A program made the translations under genes and the position numbers. The notes beneath the pieces are model-generated. The model was given only the letters and a program-made list of their open reading frames with translations. It did not search any database and was not told where the DNA came from. From Calothrix sp. PCC 7103 (lineage in GTDB: Bacteria > Cyanobacteriota > Cyanobacteriia > Cyanobacteriales > Nostocaceae): a stretch of 41,207 nucleotides of DNA. The first letter of the stretch is position 1. Every line of letters begins with the position of its first letter. The stretch covers positions 3,046 to 44,252 of the forward strand of contig NZ_KB217479.1 of NCBI RefSeq assembly GCF_000331305.1. Direction: 5' to 3'. Shown here piece after piece: positions 1 to 8,151 of this stretch.

Positions 1-20
1 TCATACCATTGTTTTTTCAT
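1..20 (-). CDS. start of a gene running off the left edge
   Basis: On the minus strand an ideal AGGAGG ribosome-binding site (complement of bases 25-30) sits four bases before an ATG (complement of 18-20). The first residues read MKKQWY before the window ends. The Shine-Dalgarno match is the best in the window, so I take this as a real start. Nothing can be said about the product. Confidence 0.45.
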
Positions 21-50
21 AAAACCTCCTGGTAGGCGGGAAACTCAGTT

Positions 51-161
51 ATCTATAGCAGTCCTAAATCATTTGTGTAACCCGCACGTTGTAGAGACGC
101 GATTAATCGCGTCTCTACGCGGATATAATTTTCACGACTCATATAGGATTGCTATATATAC
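51..161. repeat. nested inverted-repeat element (REP/MITE-like)
   Basis: Bases 91-118 form a perfect 28-bp palindrome whose arm reads GTAGAGACGCGATT. It lies inside imperfect outer arms: TATAGCAGTCCTAAATCA near 54-71 and, inverted, ATATAGGATTGCTATA near 141-156. The same GTAGAGAC...GCGTCTCTA core recurs inside the first CHAT gene at 20844-20870. Palindromes of this kind are common in filamentous cyanobacterial genomes (family knowledge). It has no coding capacity. Confidence 0.7.
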
Positions 162-219
162 TATAAAGGGTCGCAATTCGATGCGCGGCGCCTTTGATAA
201 ACAAGATTTGTAAAAATAA

Positions 220-1245
220 TTAACTTAGGATTGGAACAGGCGCCTTTAAAAATTGTTTAATTTGTTCTAGGCATTGATACCTGCTGCCATCTGGTAAAAT
301 GGCATCGGTTAAATCGGCGCCAGTTAGGTCAGCACCATCAAGTTTAGCACCTTTAAGGCAGGCTCCTTTTAGATTAGCATTCCTTAAATCAGCTTTCGTT
401 AAATCAGTATTTTGTAAAATAGCATTTTTGAGAATAGCACTTTTTAGACAAACACCAGGTAGAAAGCGTCCACTAAGATTAGCATTTTCTAAGTCAGCGG
501 AATATAAAAACACTCCTGAGTCAGCACACTTTGATGAACCAGGCGATTGATTTTCAATTCTCTTAATAATGCACTCATCAGTAAGGCTTAAATCAGCATG
601 ACTTAATTTGGCGTATCCTAATTTGGCACATTTTAGCTTTACATTATTTAGATTGGCGCCAGTCAAATTTGCTAGCTCTAAATCTAACTCACCTATCAAT
701 CCTGCATCGCTTAAAAACCTTATGATACGTCCTTTACGTTCTCCATCTTGAGTTAATCTAAATAATATCGATAAAGTACACGCGCTTGCTGCGTCTAATA
801 ATGCATTAAGCTTAGGGTCTTTAAAATTCTTATCTTCCTTTTTTTTGGTAATTAATAGTTTCAACTCTTTATCTATAAGTAGTTCTGAAATATGCTTGAA
901 ATAAGCAAGCATCGCTTCTTCGCGCGAATTATTCTCAACTTGCTTCTGTTCACTACGTTGAAATTGGTACAAAGCTATTGGGATTGCTATAGTACCTCCT
1001 AGTCCCAGCCAGTCCCAAAGTGTCTTACCTGATTGAAAATGTTCAGTTGTTTTTGTCAGTTTAATAATTTTCCCATCTTTGGGATTAATTACCTCTTCTA
1101 CTGTTACCGATTTATTCGAGTCGGCGCCAAACCCTGCCCACGACGTTCGATACAGTGTAGAAATAATTGTAATAACTCCAGCAACTGCAAGCACTATTAG
1201 TAGTTTGTGCTTTATATTCCAGTTATTCTGTTCTCGCACGCTCAT
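220..1245 (-). CDS. pentapeptide-repeat membrane protein
   Basis: The 341-residue protein has a short N-terminal cytoplasmic stretch, a membrane segment at about residues 14-32 (LLIVLAVAGVITIISTLY) and a second hydrophobic segment at about 80-94. A charged helical region follows (about 95-190, with QFQRSEQKQVENNSREEA). The C-terminal half is made of A(D/N)LxxA pentapeptide repeats in two blocks, about 190-220 and 248-325, which fold as a right-handed quadrilateral beta-helix. This two-TM plus pentapeptide layout is a common cyanobacterial family of unknown function; scaffolding at the membrane is the usual guess. It is monocistronic, and the ATG start is supported by the hydrophobic segment directly behind it. 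Confidence 0.85.
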   Translation of the reverse strand: MSVREQNNWNIKHKLLIVLAVAGVITIISTLYRTSWAGFGADSNKSVTVEEVINPKDGKIIKLTKTTEHFQSGKTLWDWLGLGGTIAIPIALYQFQRSEQKQVENNSREEAMLAYFKHISELLIDKELKLLITKKKEDKNFKDPKLNALLDAASACTLSILFRLTQDGERKGRIIRFLSDAGLIGELDLELANLTGANLNNVKLKCAKLGYAKLSHADLSLTDECIIKRIENQSPGSSKCADSGVFLYSADLENANLSGRFLPGVCLKSAILKNAILQNTDLTKADLRNANLKGACLKGAKLDGADLTGADLTDAILPDGSRYQCLEQIKQFLKAPVPILS

Positions 1246-1473
1246 AGTCAGTACTCGAATAAGTTATGTATAGTTATATTCAGCATCTCAATGGCTAATT
1301 CCCGATAACTATTTACTGAAGAGCCAACTCTTTTATTCTTCTGTAACGAAATAATTGCTTCTGTTTCTAGAATTTTCTTTACTACCTTGGCTTTATTACA
1401 GGCGCCACTGGTTTAACAGCTAAAGAATTAGCCACACGATGGCGCACTCGGTGCCGTAGATGAGACATAAATT

Positions 1474-1956
1474 TTAGTCACGAGGTATAGCCGAACTACT
1501 TTCATAAGACCAACTACTACCAGGACCAACACAGAGAACATTTCCATCAGGCGTATAAAGCATCCAATGTTCATATTCTTCCGAATAAATTGAAAATAAA
1601 CGTAAAACAACCTGCTCTGAGAACATAAATACAGTGTCCCAAGCTGGAGGAAATATTTCAACAGAATCAAGTGTAAGACCTTCCATACGCTTTACTGCTA
1701 GTTCAAGTTTAGGTCGTGGGTCTTCTGAACTAGCTAATACCGAGTTACCTTCCTCCAAACGCCATGCACAGCAATAAATCCACAAGTGCCAATCTCCAGT
1801 AAAACGAGAAATAGAAACTTCTTTCGATTGAACTGGGTTTCCAAACTCTAAAGTAATAAAGCTCCCTACACCTAGAGATACCCCCCAAGCTTTTTGTCCA
1901 ATTATTGGATGAATATGAGCTTTAATTTCACGAATATCCGCTTCTGTTACAGTCAT
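1474..1956 (-). CDS. hypothetical 160-aa protein, possible immunity protein
   Basis: Soluble protein without signal or membrane segment. It is rich in Trp and in acidic and aromatic residues, with conserved-looking blocks WGVSLGVGSFITLEFG (about 24-39), WHLWIYCCAWRLEEG (about 56-70) and HWMLYTPDGNVLCVGPG (about 130-146). I do not recognise a named family with certainty. It lies downstream of, and on the same strand as, the toxin-like fragment at 2248-3153. Small acidic single-domain proteins in that place are typically immunity proteins of polymorphic toxins, so that is my inference. The gap between the two holds an inverted-repeat element. ATG start; no obvious promoter seen. Confidence 0.6.
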   Translation of the reverse strand: MTVTEADIREIKAHIHPIIGQKAWGVSLGVGSFITLEFGNPVQSKEVSISRFTGDWHLWIYCCAWRLEEGNSVLASSEDPRPKLELAVKRMEGLTLDSVEIFPPAWDTVFMFSEQVVLRLFSIYSEEYEHWMLYTPDGNVLCVGPGSSWSYESSSAIPRD

Positions 1957-2007
1957 CTGCTAAATTTTTATGTTCTTTTATTAGGGTGAATCACTTTAAA
2001 ACTCACT

Positions 2008-2170
2008 TTCCGCACTTCACCATATAATATACGTACATTTCCAAGATTTGCTTAAAAGAGGTTAAATAATAATCATAAATTACTAAAATTTATAAGTATT
2101 ATTACTTTATTCTTAAGCATTATTAATAATTATTTTTGAAAAGAGTGATACTACATCTTTAAGTGCGGAA
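2008..2170. repeat. inverted repeat pair TTCCGCACTT, IS-end-like
   Basis: TTCCGCACTT at 2008-2017 faces its exact complement AAGTGCGGAA at 2161-2170, enclosing an AT-rich non-coding stretch. A third copy lies at 17600-17609 (CATATTCCGCACTTC), sharing the neighbouring CCCATA with the right copy here (TATGGG at 2171-2176). The arrangement resembles a short non-autonomous element or decayed IS ends. No transposase is present between the arms. Confidence 0.45.
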
Positions 2171-2247
2171 TATGGGTTAAAACAAACAATGTATCAAATT
2201 TGCCGTTAATACATACATATTTATCCGGCAAATTTTACGTAAATTAA

Positions 2248-3153
2248 TTACCTTCCAAACATACCTACACCTTCTTCAACAATATCGTGATATCCATAGT
2301 CCTGACCGCTAATCGCATCGTGCAACCTTCGTATCTCATCTTTTGAGAGTCTTCGCCCTATACGCCTTTCGATTTCACGAACCGCATCATTAAATTGTTT
2401 ATTTTGAGCCTGGTTATTTCCTGGTGTGCCTGTCGAACTCATCATAACAGTCGAAGTTATTGCCTGATGTCCAGCAGATTCAGGAATACCAACACTTGTT
2501 ACGATTAACCCAATCAAAACGGCAGCTGCAATTCCACCAATTAATATTGGTGGTGGAAGGGGAATTGGTGGAAGAGAAATTGGCGGAAGAGGTAGAGGTA
2601 TAGCTTGTGCAACTTTCTGTTCCTTATTTAAATATTTATTCTGGGATTGCGATTCCTTTACTCGAACCTGAATGACACCATCATTTAACGCACCTCTAGG
2701 AGCAATAAAGCGCATATACACTTGTTCATGTACTTTACTCCAAGGTGTCTCTGTACTACCCCCAGGTAAATTAGCGTCTTTGGGAGTTACAAAGCTATTC
2801 GCTAGTGGACCGTAACTAAATCGGGAAAGCAAAATTTCTTCGCGTGCTCTTAACAAGGATTTAGTAATATCCCCTACACTTCCCAATTTATCCAGGGTTT
2901 CGTTGAATGAAGGTAATTTTGTGAGGCGAGAAGCATGATTCCAAGTCCCAATCAGCTTTTCATAAAAACCAACATCCATCTTTCCCTTATATTCGGGAAT
3001 TAATTCGTCAACAAGAGCTTTTGAACTATCAGCAAGTTTGTTATAATGAACTCCTGCTTGAATGCTCCAAGATAAAACTTGTACATCACTAGTTGGCTTA
3101 CCTGTTTTACTAGCACGCAGATACAAGGTACTCAAAGCACAGAAAATAATCAA
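2248..3153 (-). CDS. toxin-like C-terminal fragment (5' truncated)
   Basis: About 300 residues. It has an N-terminal helical region, a Pro-rich linker (repeated PLPLPPISLPP pattern, about 188-203), a membrane-type segment at about 204-224 and a compact charged C-terminal domain (about 250-301). That domain carries AVREIERRIGRRLSKDE, RRLHDAISGQDYGYHDIVEE and a final GMFGR. It resembles C-terminal modules of Rhs/polymorphic-toxin proteins as I remember them, so this is inference, not a firm family call. There is no ATG: the first usable codon is TTG at 3153, and the frame's upstream neighbour is the antisense of recD2. The 5' end was therefore probably lost at a recombination junction near 3130. 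Partner candidate: 1474-1956. Confidence 0.5.
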   Translation of the reverse strand: MIIFCALSTLYLRASKTGKPTSDVQVLSWSIQAGVHYNKLADSSKALVDELIPEYKGKMDVGFYEKLIGTWNHASRLTKLPSFNETLDKLGSVGDITKSLLRAREEILLSRFSYGPLANSFVTPKDANLPGGSTETPWSKVHEQVYMRFIAPRGALNDGVIQVRVKESQSQNKYLNKEQKVAQAIPLPLPPISLPPIPLPPPILIGGIAAAVLIGLIVTSVGIPESAGHQAITSTVMMSSTGTPGNNQAQNKQFNDAVREIERRIGRRLSKDEIRRLHDAISGQDYGYHDIVEEGVGMFGR

Positions 3154-4927
3154 AGAGGTGATGATTTTTCTGCAATCACATGGTGTTTCAACTACTTACT
3201 GTGTAAAGATTTATAAAGAATATGGCGCCGCTTCCATCGGTATAGTTACGAATAATCCCTATCAACTCTCAACTGATATATATGGTATTGGTTTTATAAC
3301 TGCCGACAAAATAGCACACGGTTTAGGTGTACCTTCAAACTCGGAATTTAGGTATAAAGCTGGTCTTACTTATTGCCTCTCTCAAGCTGCGGAAGATGGA
3401 CACTGTTATTTACCAAAGTCTGAACTAGTACAAAAAACAGTTCAACTTCTCAGGACTGAAGACCATACACCTAAAACAGATGCGATTGAATTTATTATTC
3501 ACGTCATGTCGAACGAAGGTGACATAATCACAGAACTTGATACTGATACAAAAAATTGAATTTGTTACAAGCCAGTACTTTTCCATACTGAACAAAATCT
3601 TGCTGTACTACTAAACAGGCGCCTGTTGTTCCTATCAAATCAAGATGTACCGCGCGTTCGTAGTTGGATAGAAAAATTCTCTTCTTCTCGTAAAATGCAG
3701 CTTTCTCCTCAACAACAACAAGCTGTTGAAATTGCTGCTTATTCTAAAATTTCTATAATCACGGGTGGCCCGGGTACAGGTAAAACCTTTTCGGTACGTA
3801 CCGTTGTACAGTTGTGGAAAGCGATGGGTAAGAAGATAGCACTTGCAGCGCCTACCGGACGTGCGGCACAAAGGTTAATGGAGATGACTGGTTTGGAAGC
3901 TAAGACCATACATCGTTTATTAGAGTTTGACCCAAAGAGTATGGGTTTCAAGCGTGACGAAAGAAACCCGCTGACTTGTGATGCTTTAATAGTCGATGAG
4001 GCAAGTATGCTTGATTTGTTTCTGGCGTATAGTTTAATTAAAGCTGTTCCTGAAGGCGCCCAAATATTATTCGTCGGCGACATAGACCAGTTACCATCAG
4101 TAGGCGCAGGGCAAATTCTCGCTGATTTAATTAATTCTGGTAAGTTACCCGTTATTAGATTGACTCAGGTATTCAGGCAGGCATCGGCAAGTGCGATTAT
4201 TAGAAGCGCGCACCAAATTAATAATGGAGAATTTCCAACATTAGACCCTATAGATTTTGATGCTGATACTATTACATCAGATTGTCTTTGGCACACTGGA
4301 GGTCAAAATCCTGAACAAGGTGTGCAAATTATTACTAATTTAATTACTAATTTTATTCCTTCCCTTGGCTTTAACCCTGTTACCGATGTACAAATATTAT
4401 GTCCTATGTTGCGGGGAATCGTTGGAAGTTATAATTTGAATAATGTATTGCAGCAGGTAATTAATCCTCCTGGCGCCGATAAAACCGAAATCACCTGGGG
4501 CAATATTATATATAGAGAAGGTGACAAAGTAATTCAACTAACTAATGATTACCAGAGAGAAATATTTAACGGTGATGTTGGTTTTATCTCTTGTATTGAT
4601 ACGGAAAATCAAGAAGTTGTAATTCAATTTAGTGAACGTGAAGTTGTATATGACTACAGCGATTTAAATGAAATTAATCTTGCATTCGCTGTTAGTGTGC
4701 ATAAGTCTCAAGGCTCGGAGTATCCTGTAGTCATTTTACCCCTATATACTCAGCATTATATGATGCTGTCACGTAATTTATTTTATACGGGGTTAACGCG
4801 CGCGAAAAGACTTGCCGTTGTTGTGGGCGCCTCTAAAGCAATAAATCTGGCGATAAACTCCAACCGGCATATAGAAAGATATACAAAGTTAAAGCATAGG
4901 CTTGCTTTAAATAATATACTTTCTTGA
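3131..4927 (+). pseudogene. recD2: recD2-type helicase remnant (truncated, in-frame stop)
   Basis: Two stretches in the same frame encode the middle and C-terminus of a RecD2 SF1B helicase. The first (about 3131-3556) holds the helix-hairpin-helix region (KIYKEYGAASIGIVTNNPYQ, then YGIGFITADKIA). The second (to 4927) holds the motor: Walker A GGPGTGKTF, APTGRAAQRL, Walker B ALIVDEASMLD, GDIDQLPSVGAGQ, FRQA, and the terminal VSVHKSQGSEYP and YTGLTRAKR motifs. They are separated only by a TGA at 3557-3559; the frame continues through it with family-like sequence (CYKPVLFHTEQNLAVLL). The N-terminal OB-fold region is missing: homology begins at about QKIIKEV, where the minus-strand toxin-like frame ends. 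A TTG at 3626 could restart a helicase-only product of 433 aa, but function is doubtful. Confidence 0.85.
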
Positions 4928-4964
4928 ATATAGATGGCGCCGTATATATTATTGCAATTAAATG

Positions 4965-5441
4965 CTAACTTTGTTGTTGAACATTGCGAGCTACCAATCC
5001 AAACTTGCCCTCAACTAGCTCAAATTTAACAGGAGTACCAGCGGACAAAGTACGGTATCCCTCGCCAGGAATCGCAGTGAAGTTAAAAAAGATATCCTCT
5101 CCACCATCGTTTCTGGCAATCATGCCATTGCCTGTAATGATATCAAACCAACGCACAACTCCTTTTACCACAGAAAGTCCACTCGCTCCTAGTACTGGAG
5201 TGCCATTCAGCCACTCTTGTTGAGGAATACGAACTTGTTTTACTTGGGGTGTATCATAAGCTTCATAGCTATAATTCGAGCGCGTCTCCATTATTGCCCG
5301 TAAATCGTGCCGCAATTCCTCTACAGTTGGGCGCCCAACAAAGAACCAACCGTTGTAAATTTTGTAGATAGTTAGGTTAGGGTTCAAAATAAAAGTATAA
5401 GGTTGCGCGCGGTAAGCATACTCTCCTTCTGTGCTATCCAA
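4965..5441 (-). pseudogene. C-terminal part of a redoxin/cold-shock fusion
   Basis: The product has the end of an AhpC/TSA-like redoxin (PYTFILNPNLTIYKIYNGWF, then RPTVEELRHDLRAIM, residues about 14-50), a linker, and a cold-shock domain at about 90-155 (GVVRWFDIITGNGMIARND, EDIFFNFTAIPGEGYR, GTPVKFELVEGKFGLVARNV). The N-terminal half of the redoxin, with the peroxidatic cysteine, is absent. The frame is open only a few codons further up (ELLKQINILDSTEGEYA) to a TAA, and the only start is TTG at 5441. Those upstream codons still look like redoxin sequence, so the gene was cut rather than mis-started. A nucleic-acid-binding CSD product could still be made. Confidence 0.65.
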
Positions 5442-5558
5442 AATATTAATTTGTTTTAGAAGTTCTTACTTTTAGCTGTTTCGTGGTTCATATTTTTAGT
5501 GTGTCTTTATGCTCGATTACATGTGAATAGAGACAAAGTTATAAGTGCTGACAACACA

Positions 5559-6131
5559 TCACTTTTTAATTAGTGGTAGTCTCATTCTTAATGCTCTATC
5601 TCTTGCTTGCTTTTTAGCTAAATCTCTACGTTTCCGAATTTCTAATCTTTGTTTTTCTGCTAAAAATTTAGGATTAGATTTTTCCTGAATAAATTTATCT
5701 ATCTCCGCTGGGTTAGTCCTAGCCTTCCTTAAAACATCTTTGATATCTTGTGAAAGATTAGAATCCTCTAAAGCATATTTATACCTTTCCTCATTATTCA
5801 GAATTTCTTTCAAATGCGCTCTGAGTTGAGCCTTTTGCTTGTCTAATTCATTTCTTACTTCCGGTTTTTTGAGTGAAGCTTCTACTTCTAACAGTTGTTT
5901 ATCTAATTGAGCTTCGGCAATAGCCGCTTCAGAGTCTATTTTATCCAGAGTTTGTTTTAAAGTTTGAGCGCTAGCTGGACGTATATTAAATAAAGTCAGC
6001 CAATTGACGTTATTACTCAACTTTTCTTGTGGATAACTGACCGAAAATAATGTAACAAAATTTAATGTTATAAATACAGCTAAAATTTTAAGAACAATAT
6101 AATACGCGCGAGTAGTACTCAAAAATCTCAT
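5559..6131 (-). CDS. secreted coiled-coil protein, function unknown
   Basis: The 190-residue protein starts with a basic N-terminus, a hydrophobic core at about 12-32 and a signal-peptidase-I-like site PASAQ at about residues 52-56. The signal peptide is therefore long or preceded by a membrane anchor. The mature part (about 57-190) is almost entirely charged helix with heptad-like spacing (EAAIAEAQLDKQLLEVEASL, KQKAQLRAHLKEILNNEERY) and a very basic end (RKRRDLAKKQARDRALRMRL). It contains no cysteine. It looks like a periplasmic coiled-coil protein. It is monocistronic with an ATG start, and I recognise no family. Confidence 0.7.
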   Translation of the reverse strand: MRFLSTTRAYYIVLKILAVFITLNFVTLFSVSYPQEKLSNNVNWLTLFNIRPASAQTLKQTLDKIDSEAAIAEAQLDKQLLEVEASLKKPEVRNELDKQKAQLRAHLKEILNNEERYKYALEDSNLSQDIKDVLRKARTNPAEIDKFIQEKSNPKFLAEKQRLEIRKRRDLAKKQARDRALRMRLPLIKK

Positions 6132-6471
6132 ACCTGAATCCTTTTATAGTTTTTATGTACTGCCACATGATTTACTATGAGTTATATATTTCTACAACTT
6201 GAATACTTATGCAACGAACTGTAAATAATTATTCGGCGCCGTATTGCTTATATCTAGGTATGACTACTTGGTGGCGCCGCTCTAGTAACATTTAACTATG
6301 CAGTTAAGGCGCCGTTCTTTATAATTGCGACTTGCGGCTTGTAGTGTAGTGCCGTTATCAATCAACCAAGTACCTAGATACTTGGACATTTAAGTATTTG
6401 ATGTTTGGTGCCTGACTATTGTTATACTCAGGCGTTTAAATAAATGCATGTGCAATTAAAGGATCACCATT
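6132..6471. other. intergenic, GGCGCC-rich, one near-perfect palindrome
   Basis: No gene seen. The stretch holds three GGCGCC hexamers (about 6235, 6273, 6308). It also has a 20-bp near-palindrome at 6366-6385 (CCAAGTACCTAGATACTTGG, one mismatched pair), whose half-site recurs at 8047-8072. The 6366-6385 site could be a regulator site or a decayed repeat. Confidence 0.5.
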
Positions 6472-6699
6472 TCACCCAACTCCGTACTCCTGTTCCATCA
6501 AAGATAATAATTCTTCTTGTATTGGTGTTAAATATGGCGTTGGCAAGTGCGCGTAGAATTCAAACATCGAAACAACTACTTCTTCCACATTAGGAACCTC
6601 GGAAAGGCGCCGCAGCCTAGTATGTAATTTCTCAGCTGCTGCGCGCTCTTCTTCTGATAAGTTACTGTTTTGATTCTCCAATTCCATAATTTCTTTCAA
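6472..6699 (-). pseudogene. second copy of the ParB-like C-terminal domain
   Basis: This 75-residue frame (LHTRLRRLSEVPNVEEVVVS ... PYLTPIQEELLSLMEQEYGVG) is a diverged duplicate of the C-terminus of the neighbouring upstream frame (RIRRLYQLPDCDGAVNS ... PYLTPIQEELFKTIERNYGIG). It overlaps that frame by a few dozen bases. In the full-length family this is the last domain, so the arrangement is a tandem partial duplication. A free-standing small protein made by translational coupling cannot be excluded. Two ATGs are possible (6699 or 6687). Confidence 0.55.
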
Positions 6700-7326
6700 T
6701 CGTCTTAAACAATTCTTCTTGTATTGGTGTTAGGTACGGCTGTGATTGTTTACCAAAATAAGTAAGCAAACTATTTACTGCCCCATCGCAATCTGGCAAT
6801 TGGTACAGGCGCCGTATCCGCCCTAGCAATTCTCGCATAAATTTACAATTATCATCGCTTAGTTCCATCGATAATAAATGCTCTATTTTTACAGTGTACT
6901 CTGCTTCCCAAGTTTTAATGGTACAAGAATATTCGCCTACATGAGTAATGGCGCCCCAACACCCGCTTTTACCCCGTAACTCAGGATTATTCTTGGGGAT
7001 GAGAATACATAAGTACCTGGACAGAAATAATTACATCTTAAGTTCTAGGCTGGGTAAAGGTTTCAAGCCCATTTTGTTGTAATTAATTTTGTCTGACTAC
7101 TTATCTCTCCTTCACGGTAAGGATTTGGTACTTTGGTTCTTTCCCGAATTCTGTCAACGATATCTTTAACTTGGCGCCCTGATGGTACTTTATCACCCGC
7201 TGCTTTTACTGCTTGGCGCCAGCACTCTCGCTGCTGAGATGGTTCCAGCCTCGCAAGGGGTCTAACTTGGCATTCGTTGGTCGGCAAAATTTGGGAACCA
7301 ATGGTTATATATACCACAATGTACAC
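6662..7326 (-). pseudogene. ParB-like plasmid protein split by a MITE
   Basis: The 5' part (about 7326-7102, minus strand) encodes LPTNECQVRPLARLEPSQQR, a block I associate with ParB/KorB-like or DUF3102-type plasmid proteins, then GRQVKDIVDRIRERTKVPNP and YREGEI. The family sequence resumes at 7009 with CILIPKNNPELRGKSGCWG, AITHVGEYSCTIKTWEAEYT and the C-terminal PYLTPIQEEL block, ending at 6662. Deleting 7010-7101 joins GAG-ATA to TGT-ATT-CTC in frame, so the break is exactly one inserted element. The N-terminus of the family protein is also missing: there is no proper start, and homology stops near 7290. Assignment to ParB-like is from memory of the motif; that the two halves belong together is seen directly. 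Confidence 0.6.
7010..7101. mobile_element. 90-bp MITE with TA target duplication (IS630/Tc1-like)
   Basis: Terminal inverted repeats TAAGTACCTGGACAGAAATA at the left and, inverted, TAAGTAGTCAGACAAAATTA at the right enclose about 50 bases with no coding capacity. Counting one TA as the duplicated target, the element is 90 bp and its removal restores the ParB-like frame. A TA target duplication is the hallmark of IS630/Tc1-mariner transposition (established); assignment to that group is inference. Confidence 0.7.
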
Positions 7327-7360
7327 AACGCCAAATCCTTACCCAGTGAGCGTTGTGTAC
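7321..7360. repeat. 11-bp inverted repeat
   Basis: GTACACAACGC at 7321-7331 and its exact complement GCGTTGTGTAC at 7350-7360 enclose 18 bases. It lies between the relic on the minus strand and the gene starting at 7520. It could be a terminator-like hairpin (no T-run) or a binding site for a dimeric regulator. Confidence 0.45.
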
Positions 7361-7436
7361 GTTTTGATGTATATAATAAATTGGACACACTTGAAACACT
7401 ATATTACATCAGTAATATACTGAAGAGGGTGAAATT

Positions 7437-7455
7437 TGTGAACAATTCGTTCACA
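7437..7455. promoter_or_regulatory. operator-like perfect palindrome upstream of 7520
   Basis: TGTGAAC-AATTC-GTTCACA is a perfect 7+5+7 dyad, 64 bases before the ATG at 7520. The position and symmetry are those of a dimeric repressor or activator site. No candidate regulator is adjacent. I do not see a second copy in the window. Confidence 0.45.
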
Positions 7456-7519
7456 TCTGTAGCTTTGTAATATGTGTAGTAAAATTTTGAGAAGCGCGCT
7501 TTAATTCAAGGTAACTGTT

Positions 7520-8026
7520 ATGGCTATCGAGCAAGACTCAAAAATTGAAGAAAATATCATAAGTCGTTCTGAAGCAATTGAGTTATTCTTCGGTAAAGGT
7601 TCGAGTGAGAGAGGCGCCCGCATTGAGGACGAAGCCGCAGTAGGAAACATCAGTGCTGGGTTAGATTGGGGCACCGCATTACCAAAACTGTTACTAAATC
7701 CAGGTTTGTACTGCCGCCTAAAAACCTTACGTATATCTTTAAACCGAGAAATGCGCTTAACCCTTGAAAGTATGGACTTGGGAGTTGCTAGAAAACCTGC
7801 GCTTGAGGCCGCGCGCGCTTGTATAAAAGAAAAATTAATCTCCCCATCCCCTGACATAATTCCTCACCTCGAAGCTGTGTTACGGCAGGATGAGCTATAC
7901 AATGAAGAATTTATTTCTAATCGGGATGTACTACAATCGCTGCTCCAACAACTCTTAACTAATGAAGACAAGGAATCAATCGCAACGGCAGCAGCGGATA
8001 AAGTTAGATGCTCAGTTTTGTTGTAG
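7520..8026 (+). CDS. hypothetical 168-aa soluble protein
   Basis: ATG start with an AAGG-type ribosome site at about 7508-7512. The product is soluble and mostly helical. It has an N-terminal acidic region (EQDSKIEENIISRSEAIELF), a middle block GLDWGTALPKLLLNPGLYCR and a leucine-rich C-terminus (RDVLQSLLQQLLTNEDKESI). No motif or family is recognised. It stands alone between the ParB-like relic and a CRISPR-type repeat, and is probably controlled through the 7437-7455 palindrome. Confidence 0.65.
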   Translation: MAIEQDSKIEENIISRSEAIELFFGKGSSERGARIEDEAAVGNISAGLDWGTALPKLLLNPGLYCRLKTLRISLNREMRLTLESMDLGVARKPALEAARACIKEKLISPSPDIIPHLEAVLRQDELYNEEFISNRDVLQSLLQQLLTNEDKESIATAAADKVRCSVLL

Positions 8027-8046
8027 GTTTGGGCGCCTTTCATACT

Positions 8047-8072
8047 TAGATACTTAAATACCCAAGTATCTA
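8047..8072. repeat. hairpin TAGATACTT/AAGTATCTA after the 7520 gene
   Basis: TAGATACTT (8047-8055) and AAGTATCTA (8064-8072) form a 9-bp stem with an 8-base loop, just downstream of the stop at 8026. There is no T-run. It shares its half-site with the palindrome at 6366-6385, so it is a dispersed motif rather than a simple terminator. Confidence 0.4.
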
Positions 8073-8114
8073 GCATTGGTTTGTATATTGAAGGCGCCAT
8101 AATTATGTAAAATA

Positions 8115-8151
8115 CTTGAAATATTACGAAACCCGCTTGCGGGATTGAAAC
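8115..8151 (+). CRISPR. solitary CRISPR-type repeat (37 nt)
   Basis: A 37-base unit starts CTTGAAATATTACGAAA, has a perfect CCCGC-TT-GCGGG stem and ends in GATTGAAAC. Length, central stem and the GATTGAAAC end are those of cyanobacterial type I-D/III repeats (established). No second copy is present on either side, so there is no array; it is an orphan or relic repeat. No cas gene is in the window. Confidence 0.5.

Noticed and set aside
3557-3559. Selenocysteine or programmed read-through at the recD2 TGA
   Set aside because: There is no SECIS-like hairpin directly after it, and the gene is also truncated at its 5' end, so simple decay is the better explanation.
7213-7470. 85-codon plus-strand frame over the ParB-like relic
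   Set aside because: It is the complement of the recognisable LPTNECQVRPLARLEP stretch; a shadow.
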